Shown piece by piece: positions 44,326-52,672 of a stretch of DNA of 64,000 nt. Source of the DNA: Phytophthora quininea (Eukaryota > Oomycota > Peronosporomycetes > Peronosporales > Peronosporaceae); NCBI GenBank assembly GCA_011947345.1, contig JAAVTG010000057.1:709519-773518 (forward strand), given 5' to 3'. The translations under genes were made by a program, and so were the position numbers. Each line of letters starts with the position of its first letter. The stretch's first letter is position 1. A model generated the notes under the pieces. That model did no database searches and was not told where the DNA came from. It saw only the letters and a program-made list of their open reading frames with translations.

Positions 44326-46045
44326 TTATTCTTTACAGCCTCCCGTGATGACCCAACACCGCGTGCTCTCGAAAATTCCCAACAAGTTTGTCAAGATCGC
44401 CCACACGAGCGCAAATGACAGATACGCGATCGTAAACGCGCCCATTCGTCTGCTATTGCCCCCAGATTTCTTGAGCAACTGTGCCTCGGCTTTTGCCGAG
44501 GAAGCAACAGGAGGAAGGCCAGCGCCAGTAACTTCATCACGTATGAGATCAGAATCGTGATGGTCACGTCTCGCCGGACTTCGAATGTGTCGTTCAGGAT
44601 GTCTTCGTTATACACTTTGAACGCTGCGTTGACGTTCTTCGTGAGTGTGAGCGCGAACGGGCCACCCAAATTGCTCACTGTGGTCAACAGCCCGTAGATG
44701 GCTCCTTCATTACCGTGACCTGCAAGCTCTACCACCACGTACGTCGAAATAATGAACCCCACGGCATCTGGGACAGCCTCCACAATAGGAACCCCCAGCC
44801 AGAACCACTGCACACGCACAACGTCCCACGTCACCAGCATAGTACACATCGCATCAAGCGCGATCACACTTAGCATTGTAACCACTTGCATTGTACGCCA
44901 GTTCCAATGCAGCCCATATTCCCGGTCAACGTAAGCGTTACCACCGTCACAAAGCTGCCGAAAATGCTGCTCAGGCTCAAATTGAAGCTCGTCGCGTGCA
45001 CCCAATACGACGTCATCGGGTCCTGCGCCACATACGTGAACCCGCTAAACACACCGGACAGAAAGCTGTAGGCGATCACCTGGTAAACTGCTCGGGTCTG
45101 GATGGCTCCCCATAGATCGCCGATATACTTGCGGAATGTCGGCCGCGACTTCACTCGCTCTTCTCGCACGAACAGCCACGTCATCGGGATCACTGGCAAG
45201 CAAAACATCGCAAGGACCAGCATCGTGTCTGGGAACGAAATCCCGAAGTCAAAGCTGCCGCCGTAATCCGGGGAGCTTAGTCCAAACCCCGTGATGGCCT
45301 GCGCCACCACGTTGAATAACGTCCGCACCGTGTAGATCGCCGTCTGAGTCCGCCCTCGCGTGGCTTCCGGTTCTCGCTGGGCATACTCCACCACAACTGC
45401 ATCTGCTGCCACGTCAGCAAAGAGGTATCCAAGAGTGGCGAGCATCATGAGCACAATGTACTTGGCTCCACTACTCGGCGCGCTCTTGTTGAGCGACTGG
45501 ACCATCTCGAGCGAGTAGTCGGTCGGCTTGACATTGCGTAGGGCTGGGTCAGGAAAGTAGGGCTCTTCCAGCGGAGAGCTGGCCATAGCCAGCAAGCACA
45601 GCACAGTGACCGACCAGCCGACAACCATGTAGGGCCGTCGCCGGAACCCGAAAAGCGGGACGCAGTCCGAGAGCACGCCGATGAAGACCTTGAAGGACCA
45701 CGGGATAGAGATCAGCGCTCTGGCCGACGTCGTGGCGGTGCCTTCCATGTTCAGGTAGTAGGTCAGGAAAGGAGTGATGGTACTGGGCAGAACGCCGTAC
45801 ACGAGCCCCACGGCCGCGTACTGCGAGATGAGGCCCACGCTCTCCATGGACAGCAGGCGCGGTGCCGAGCCCTCGCGAAGAGCCCCCGCAGCTCTCTCGT
45901 CAGTCTCCTTCTTCCTCGTCTCCTTCTCCTGCAGCTCCGAGGGCGGAGAGTCGTCCTCCAACCGCGCGCCCTGGCGCAGCGCCGAGTGCTCGTCCATTTG
46001 GTCCATCTCCGCCTCCTCGTCCGACGAAGCCGTGGTGCTCGGCAT
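44326..46045 (-). CDS. Folate-biopterin transporter (FBT/BT1) family protein
   Basis: About 570 residues from ATG 46045 with an acidic cytosolic N-terminus (SSDEEAEMDQMDEHS). Then come about twelve membrane segments with BT1 signatures: VGLVYGVLPSTITPFLTYYLN, PWSFKVFIGVLSDCVPLFGFRRRPYMVVGW, LFADVAADAVVVEYA and TSYWVHATSFNLS. Members carry folates or pterins across the plasma membrane or organelle membranes, and the family is expanded in oomycetes (general knowledge). Frame changes near 44925 (G run) and 44495 (A run). The second gives the final helix MGAFTIAYLSFALVWAILTNLLGIF and a stop at 44326. The open frame extends upstream to 46942 only because it runs antisense-free through copy D; that extension is not coding. 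Confidence 0.86.
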
Positions 46046-46325
46046 GTTCGCTGCTGGCTTTTCAAAGGCGCTGATTCGAATTCCGTGGGCGCCGAAACCG
46101 GCCGTGGAATTCGAATTGGCTGGGGGGCTGAAGTTTGTCTGACTACCAGGTAGCATACACACATCCTCGTCCAAATAGACTGAGGAACCATCAACACCCG
46201 ATTCATCCAGAAGACCGACCACAACAGAAACAACCACGACCGCAGCAGTGCTAGCATGGCACGAAAACAATACCGCATTGACCAAGCAAAAGTTACAGTA
46301 GATGCCAAGCATCTTTTTATCAAGT

Positions 46326-46719
46326 CGCTGTCGACGTCTTATCTGGCGACGCCCTGGTTCTCCGCCTTGGCGAAGGCCGGGTCGAACTGGCGCGACTGGT
46401 TGATGGCGTTGCGGTGCAGGTTGGCGAACCGGAAGCGGCGCGCACGCCACTCGGCACCGTTCTGCTGGTCGTAGTGCAGCGAGTTGTTGCGCTTGCTCTT
46501 GTCGAAGCGCACGTCCGGGTTGTGCAGCAGGTAGCGGCTGGCCGAGGCGCCGGCGGCCACGGCGGCGAAGCTGCAGATGATGACGACCGGGAAGGTGCCG
46601 CTGTCGGTGGTCCAGAGCTTGAACAGGCCCATGCCGGAGCGAGTCGCCTTGGAAGCCATTGCTGGTGGGGGTGTGGTGGTGGTTGGTGGAGTTGGTGGAA
46701 GAGTGCAAAATGCGCAATG
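46326..46719. repeat. 394-bp dispersed duplicate containing NDUFA4-like copy D
   Basis: Matches 42221-42614 without length change, then stops sharply on both sides. It carries the coding region plus about 60 bp of 5' leader, but none of the flanking arm sequence. There is no A-rich tail and no obvious target duplication, so the mechanism (DNA duplication or gene conversion) is open. It lies about 280 bp upstream of the FBT start codon. Confidence 0.88.
46339..46659 (-). CDS. NDUFA4/B12D-like protein, copy D
   Basis: 106 residues, intact, identical at protein level to copy E over the parts compared (MASKATRSGMGLFK, membrane helix TFPVVIICSFAAVAAGA, HNPDVRFDKSKRN). It sits in the 394-bp duplicate. 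Whether it is transcribed depends on new flanking promoter sequence, because only the short 5' leader was copied. Confidence 0.8.
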   Translation of the reverse strand: MASKATRSGMGLFKLWTTDSGTFPVVIICSFAAVAAGASASRYLLHNPDVRFDKSKRNNSLHYDQQNGAEWRARRFRFANLHRNAINQSRQFDPAFAKAENQGVAR

Positions 46720-47026
46720 GACACCATGGGCAGACCACACATTTGTGCTCAACTAGCACTGCCTGCGTGCATTGTTTCTGGTGGTCCGCGATAGATACGC
46801 GATTCCGCGTTTCTTCAAGCAAAGCGTGAAGTAACATTGACTCTGACGATGAAAACCGGTGTTTACTAGTACTGCGTGCCCTCATTCGAATGCGAGGCAG
46901 CAAGACCTGGAGGAATAGACTCAGCTTCCTTCCTCTTGTCATTTGAGTGCAAAAAGCGACGGCTAAGCTTGGGTATGAATGAAAGTACTATACGTCAGCA
47001 GTTTTAACCACGAGTTGTTGACCACA

Positions 47027-47380
47027 ATGTCAAAGAGCGCACCGACGGAAAGCGCTCCCGATCCCAGCTCAACTCGTGAGTCAAGACGACCTCCGAGAAG
47101 AGCCGACAACGCTGCTCGAGCCGAGCGCGAAGCTCCTTTCCGGCGGTGCCAATGCTGCCCGGCGTCTATGGGAAGGCATGGATACGCGAAAACCGAAGCA
47201 GCAACGAAACGGCGCACAGTCACTGCCGTTCCTGTTGCAGCGATGACTCGGTCGTCCACCGCGTCGTTTAACAGACCGACTTCAGTGGTGGACCGCGACT
47301 CGTGCTGCACTGGAAGCGGTCCGCAGTGGAGTGCATGTATAGCGACGACAGAGCGAGGAGCATTGCCACCGCCAGGTTGA
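47027..47380 (+). CDS. Hypothetical Ser/Arg-rich frame in right arm
   Basis: About 117 codons from ATG 47027 (MSKSAPTESAPDPSS), rich in Ser, Arg, Thr and Cys, with no motif recognised. The left arm keeps only the inner part of this frame. A competing minus-strand frame covers the same bases, so coding status is doubtful. Confidence 0.25.
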   Translation: MSKSAPTESAPDPSSTRESRRPPRRADNAARAEREAPFRRCQCCPASMGRHGYAKTEAATKRRTVTAVPVAAMTRSSTASFNRPTSVVDRDSCCTGSGPQWSACIATTERGALPPPG

Positions 47381-48092
47381 AGTGGTTGACGAATCGTGCC
47401 AGCAATCGTAGCGAGTGACCCCTCCCTCTGACCATTGTTGTTTGAGAGTGCACCAAACGCACCGCCACCACAAGTATCCGCCTCATATTTGCCCACGATA
47501 TTGGATTGGTTTGGTTTGTGCCGTAGCAAAATGGACTCAGGCAGGACCCACGCTACCAACGACGAACTATTGAGCCGCCTGGATTGCAAGTCTGCAGACT
47601 CGGTGGGTGAATGGAAAGCTCCTCCTGCAGCCATCACAAACAACCACAACTACTGGTTGCCAAGAGCTACATTCTTCAGCCCCGCGATTGAGTCTGCAGG
47701 AAGCTGCCCACCGTAAGAGTTTCCGCCAGGCCTCGCTCCATACAAACCCGCAGTGCCAGGTCGCGAGAGATACGCAGTGCCGCGTTTCTCGCGCTTCAGG
47801 CTTTGAAGTAACATTCGCCCCGGCCTATCCTGGCCGCACAAATACCGGTATTTGACAGGGGGCAACGGTACTTCAGACCGTCAAACCGCGTGCGTGTCTG
47901 TATCGCCGACGCGACAAGCACTGTAGTCACTGCAACTTCGGCCGCGATGACACCTGCCGTCGGACCGACCCCGTTGCCGCCGCCTGCAACACGACTGAGG
48001 ACTCCTCAGTGAGGAGCGCCCGGGGCTCGTTCGTTCATTGCGCATTTTGCACTCTTCCACCAACTCCACCAACCACCCCCACCCCCACCAGC

Positions 48093-50121
48093 CCCAGCTC
48101 CAGATCCCTTTCATTCAAAGCCAGCTTAATGTGCAACGTCTCCAACTATTGCAGCAATTTACCCAGCAAATGCTATCAGAGAGCAAGGAACCGTGGCCTG
48201 CGATCGCTTCACCATTCCTTACTCAATTAACACCGTTACTGCCATCAACTCAACCACTCAGCTTTCTCGACTTATCTCCCAGACGCTACAAATATCTATT
48301 AAACAAAGAAGCCCTTTCCTCTTGGTGGAGAGAAACGTGGAGAGTATGGCACTTAACGCACTGGCCAAACCACGACCCCCAACAACAATACATATCAACA
48401 CTGCTGCGAGCACCATTGTGGATGACAAAAATACCGACCTCCACTACCAATCTCGTTCAGGACATAGTAAGATGTGGTAATACTTTTGCTGACAGCTGGA
48501 GTTCGTGTAGTTGGAGGCAGCTTCAGTTGCTACATGTGAGTGGGTGTCCTCAACGAGCACCAAGGAGGGATGACTCAGCCTGAAATGACCAAACGCCGGC
48601 TGGGCGACGCAAGATTGCGGGCGAACGGTCGCGGTTGAGCGAAGGAAGCAGCAGCAGAGCCGCACTTCACAATTAGCCGCAAAGCAGCAGCAGCAGCATA
48701 AGAGGAAGAACCCGCAGAAGTAGCAGCAGCAGGACGCGACAGAGGTAGCCGCGGAACCGCAGCAGCATCAGTGCCGCAGAAGTGTGAGGACAACGAGGCT
48801 AAGAGAATACAAAATAGGAGCACCCGCGCGAGTGTGTGTTCCGGCGCGGAGTCAGCCGATTGCTGCTCCGTCGGCCAGCAGTGTTCGAGTTGAAGTGGTG
48901 ACGAGCATTACGACCAAAAACATACAAATAGCACCACGAAAACCCGATTGCTTACTTGGTGGTGGAAAACGCCACTGCTTACTACATCTTCGTTGCCTTC
49001 TGGCAGTTGCTGAACCAGCTAGAAGCTTCAGGCTACAATTGGCGCGGCGAGCTTGTTACGAATGTTTGGCGGATATTCACGATGAGCACGGCTGGCCCTC
49101 GAAGGAGGAATTTCTGAGGCAAAACTTGGACCCCAGCTCAAATCTCTACCCCATCTGCCAGCAAAAAGACTACTAGGCGCCACATTCAGAGAACTGACCC
49201 AAATACTTCAGCGGGTTACAGCCACGCAGGAGCTCTCTCCACCCGCCTCGTTATTCGTACCAGCAGCTGGTGTTAAGGTAGCAGAAAAATACTATGCCTT
49301 CCCTACGATACGAAAGCGGGCTCTCCAAAAATTTTCGAACAGCCAACCTTACAGCTCGATGAACACCCGATCCGTCGAGACCTTCAAACAACAACAACAG
49401 ACGTAAAAAATCTGGAGTTCAGTCGAGAACACCGTCAGGAACTGCTGCCGGTCTACGACGACCTCCAGATGCGAGTCGCATTCCGACTACTTCCAGTGAA
49501 ATCCAGACTTTGGTTCCTGTTGAAACATGACCCCTCAGCTCAACAATGTCAGCTCCCAGCGTGCTCGTCGATTGAGACTTCACAACATCTCTTCTTGGAA
49601 TGTCCTCCCTCAGCGGCAATATGGTCCTTGATTTGGTCTGATTGGGAGATATTTTTCGTCCGACCACTCACATGGACCTTGGTTGTACTCCCGCACAAAC
49701 TCCGGGTCGTACAACATTGGAAGCAACACCGGGACATATTAATTATTCTCTGGAATATGCTACGATGCACAGTTCTCCACCATCGCTGGACTGAGCGCAA
49801 CAGGATATGCTTTGAAGACGGCAGTCCAGAACCCAAAACGACAGCTCTGGCCGCGATATATGCAACATTTGGAGCACACGTCCGCAGAGGCCTTAGAACC
49901 GCAGACAGCAATCTACACGAGCAGTATCACACCATTCTGCGCCAACTAAAGCAGCCATCACACTTCGGCAACTTCATCAACTGCAACCCAGAACTATTTC
50001 GCCTCCGACACGTTCAACTTCACAGTACCCAACGCTCTGGCGTTGTATTCCAGACCTTAGTAGATTAGATTTAACACCACAGATTGAGAACTCACAAATA
50101 ATCGGTAATCGAAGCCCCCAA
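48093..50121 (+). mobile_element. 5'-truncated non-LTR (LINE-type) retrotransposon with 12-bp target duplication
   Basis: The body is flanked by ACCCCCACCAGC at 48081-48092 and again at 50122-50133, a 12-bp target-site duplication. The same stretch occurs once at the unoccupied site next to copy B. The left part encodes a region like the C-terminal section of LINE reverse transcriptases (48110-48480, with SSWWRETWRVW); the right part encodes a zf-RVT type zinc finger. There is no RT core, so it is 5'-truncated. The 3' end has only a short CCCCAAA and no poly(A). The middle (about 48560-48800) is CAG-rich and may be a further insertion. Confidence 0.82.
49469..50068 (+). pseudogene. C-terminal fragment of LINE ORF2 with zf-RVT finger
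   Basis: About 200 codons. RLLPVKSRLWFLLKHD is followed by CQLPAC and ETSQHLFLECPPSAAIW, the Cys-x4-Cys plus His-x4-Cys arrangement of the zinc finger found after the reverse transcriptase in many non-LTR elements. The frame begins without its upstream RT domain and is separated by stops from related sequence to the left, so it is a remnant of the retrotransposon protein. Confidence 0.75.
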
Positions 50122-50134
50122 ACCCCCACCAGCA

Positions 50135-50455
50135 ATGGCTTCCAAGGCGACTCGCTCCGGCATGGGCCTGTTCAAGCTCTGGACCACCGACAGCGGCACC
50201 TTCCCGGTCGTCATCATCTGCAGCTTCGCCGCCGTGGCCGCCGGCGCCTCGGCCAGCCGCTACCTGCTGCACAACCCGGACGTGCGCTTCGACAAGAGCA
50301 AGCGCAACAACTCGCTGCACTACGACCAGCAAAACGGCGCCGAGTGGCGTGCGCGCCGCTTCCGGTTCGCCAACCTGCACCGCAACGCCATCAACCAGTC
50401 GCGCCAGTTCGACCCGGCCTTCGCCAAGGCGGAGAACCAGGGCGTCGCCAGATAA
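50135..50455 (+). CDS. NDUFA4/B12D-like protein, copy E
   Basis: 106 residues, intact; mirror counterpart of copy B in the right arm (42234+50455 equals 42554+50135). The start codon lies 1 bp after the target duplication of the retrotransposon. The coding region is therefore complete, but its 5' leader and promoter are now 2 kb away at 48010-48092. Expression would need a promoter in the element or splicing across it. Confidence 0.8.
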   Translation: MASKATRSGMGLFKLWTTDSGTFPVVIICSFAAVAAGASASRYLLHNPDVRFDKSKRNNSLHYDQQNGAEWRARRFRFANLHRNAINQSRQFDPAFAKAENQGVAR

Positions 50456-50609
50456 GACGTCGACAGCGTTTGTCACGGGCGATCCATCATAGGCAAGCGA
50501 TCGGCTAGAGCGAATTGTAAACTTGTACACTTTTTTCCTTCGGAGCGCTGTGGTTCAGCAAATATTGATATGCTATCTGTACAGGCATCCTTCACGCTGT
50601 CGAGGTGAA

Positions 50610-51727
50610 TCAAATACGTCGCTGGTTAAATGCTATGGGGTTATAGACACCGTGCTCGCCGATGGCGCTGTTGGATGCAATCGTTGATTGATTGAGCGCG
50701 AAGGCGGCATTTTCCAACGTCCCGAGTAGCTGCGCGAGCGGGCAGGAAGTCAACGTGGTGCTCCATTCGTACAACTTGTCTGGTGGAGTCGTCCCATTCC
50801 ATGCAAAACGTACACGAGATGCGCAGTCGTTGGCCGAGCAACTTCGTTCGTAGAATCTCGCCTCGGTCGTGCTCACCTTGACGTTTTGCTCGGCCCAACA
50901 GGCCAGGAAACACTTGCTGGAGTGTAAGCTCTGACACGACGACGGTAAGCGTTGCAGAGGTGATAATAGCTTGCCTCGACACTTGGTTAATATGATCGAG
51001 CTTCAAGTAGTGGTCGTCGAAGTAGGTCGAGTAGCGCCATACTTGCTCTAAGATCACCTCGGGTCCTTCCAGTCCCCTAAAGCGATGTTGGCCGCCATCG
51101 TCGCTCTCAGGAACGCCATTTGCTGACGCTTCTCGGGGTATTTGATCCCTGTCTTCCCCAGACTCTGCGATTCTGAACGGATGCCATAACCGAATAGCTG
51201 GAAGTACTCGACCCCACTTTCCAGATGGCCGATCTCTCAGTCGAGAGAAGTTTGCTGTGGCGAGCTTGCAGCAACGGGATCTCGTGCTTGAGCTGAGCCA
51301 CAGTGGCCTCGAGATTCTTGGTATAGTTTTTCTGCCTCTGAATGTAGCGCTTTTGGCTTGCGAGGCACTGCAGGCGTCGCCGTTCTGTTTTGGCGTAGAC
51401 TCGCTTGCGCTTGGGCTTGTTACCAGCAGGAACAGTCTTCATTTGCTGTGTTGTTGGAGTCTTGGGAATGCTTTTGGTCAAAGCCTTTGACGCTAGCGTC
51501 ACTGGACGCGGTGGTGGTGGCACACTTGACGACAGCCTGGTAGCATCAATCTCGGCACTCTTGTCTGCAAACGACCCGAAGCCACCGGGAGACGCTCGTT
51601 GGAGGACTTGACCGATCGTGTCGGAGGTGAGGCGGTGGGTCAAGTGCTCGGGGTCGAAGCGGTTGAAAATGTCGTCCAGGACATACTCCATTTGCTGCGG
51701 GTAGCGCGAAATGCGGACTGCAGGCAT
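50610..51727 (-). CDS. bZIP transcription factor, oomycete type
   Basis: ATG at 51727 (MPAVRISRYPQQMEYVLDD). A basic region KRKRVYAKTERRRLQCLASQ continues into KRYIQRQKNY and a leucine-rich coiled coil (LEATVAQLKHEIPLL). The residue at the invariant Asn position of the basic region appears to be Cys (QCLASQ), the substitution known from oomycete-specific bZIPs, and the later invariant Arg reads Ile. After the zipper comes the C-terminal domain typical of these proteins (VEYFQLFGYGIR, MAFLRATMA, YSTYFDDHYLKLDHI, LLGQRLR, EWDDSTRQVVRME). At least four one-base shifts break the frame. The last codons lie in the right duplication arm. Presumed nuclear DNA-binding regulator. Confidence 0.8.
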
Positions 51728-52517
51728 TGTGTGCTGCCAAGTGCCAATTCGGAAATGATCACGGGACTGGCAAGACGCCGGCAACTTGCCGGGCAAGCAC
51801 AGCCCGAGGACCCATGTCCGTACCCTACGCTTGCAAGCACGAGAAACGTTATCACCAGACTGCTCAGTCACGGTTTATGGTGCTAGGAGCCACAAAAAAG
51901 CTCCCAGCTGATGCATGCCCACGTGAATTGATCATCACTGATGGTATCTCCTCGCGGCTCGATCCTATCCAGCGTGGCGACACACTTGGAAAAACATACG
52001 CCAGGAATGTGAATATGGATAATAGCAGCAACGCGGCGTGTCTCGCAACAAGTGCAATCCGTGAAAACGTTATCTCCGTACCAAGCACAGAGATGCACCA
52101 TACTGTGGTTCATCTGCACAGCTAACATCAACCCTCTCTCGAGGCAGCAGTCGAACTTGCTGTCCAGGGACTTCAATTCTCATTATTGGACAATCGGGAC
52201 GACGGAATCGGTGAAAGCGTTGACGATGTCATTAAAAATGAGGAGGCAATCACCACTACAGTGACTACAGTGTTTATACTGGGATAGGAGAGAAGCGTAT
52301 ATAGCCCAGCCCAACAAGGATTTATGTCAACGCTGGTCACTATGGATACCGGTAATTACCAGTACGATATTGCTTCTATACGGCCATCCTAGTTTGTTTG
52401 TATCTGCCGACCCGCCAGTATATCCACAAACGCAGATGGCGCGGCTGCGAAGCAGGCGCGATGATAAAATTCATATCACTGGCACCAGTATTTTTAAAAA
52501 CTGGTTACGCAAGTACT
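51728..52517. other. Intergenic region up to the Harbinger-type element
   Basis: Promoter side of the bZIP gene followed by non-coding DNA. Frames of up to 132 codons (51727-52125, +; 51883-52176, -) overlap each other and show no motif. An AT-rich imperfect palindrome with arms ACCAGT/ACTGGT lies at 52485-52506, just before the element. Confidence 0.55.
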
Positions 52518-52533
52518 GGGCGCCTTCCATAAC
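52518..52533. repeat. Left terminal inverted repeat, Harbinger-type element
   Basis: GGGCGCCTTCCATAAC, perfect inverted match to 61517-61532, preceded by ACT. Confidence 0.85.
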
Positions 52534-52629
52534 TATTATTAAACTGTTTAATGCAACCCTAACCCGACCATTAAAAGTCGCATTAAACGACACTCATTAA
52601 TCGGCTATTTTGATCGCCTATGTGTTTAA

Positions 52630-52642
52630 CCCTTCGAGAGCG
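52630..52642. repeat. piggyBac-like left inverted repeat
   Basis: CCCTTCGAGAGCG directly after TTAA (52626-52629). It matches the reversed right end exactly; similarity stops after 13 bp. Confidence 0.9.
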
Positions 52643-52672
52643 GAGCGAAAATTTTGCGCCTGTCGGCCTAAT

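Larger units (their letters stand above)
47072..50712. repeat. Right arm of the inverted duplication, split by a retrotransposon
   Basis: Reverse complement of 41974-43577, with the retrotransposon body at 48093-50121 inserted between the 5' leader and the start codon of the NDUFA4-like gene. The outer edge extends into an intact bZIP gene, so this arm retains the original context. The insertion is absent from the left arm, so it postdates the duplication. Confidence 0.93.

Noticed and set aside
46046..46942. Upstream extension of the FBT open frame to 690 codons
   Set aside because: The extension passes through NDUFA4-like copy D in a wrong frame. The family N-terminus is reached from ATG 46045.
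48444..48823. CAG-rich stretch as a triplet-repeat or separate gene
   Set aside because: Runs are short (up to five units) and interrupted, no consistent frame exists, and it lies inside the retrotransposon fragment.
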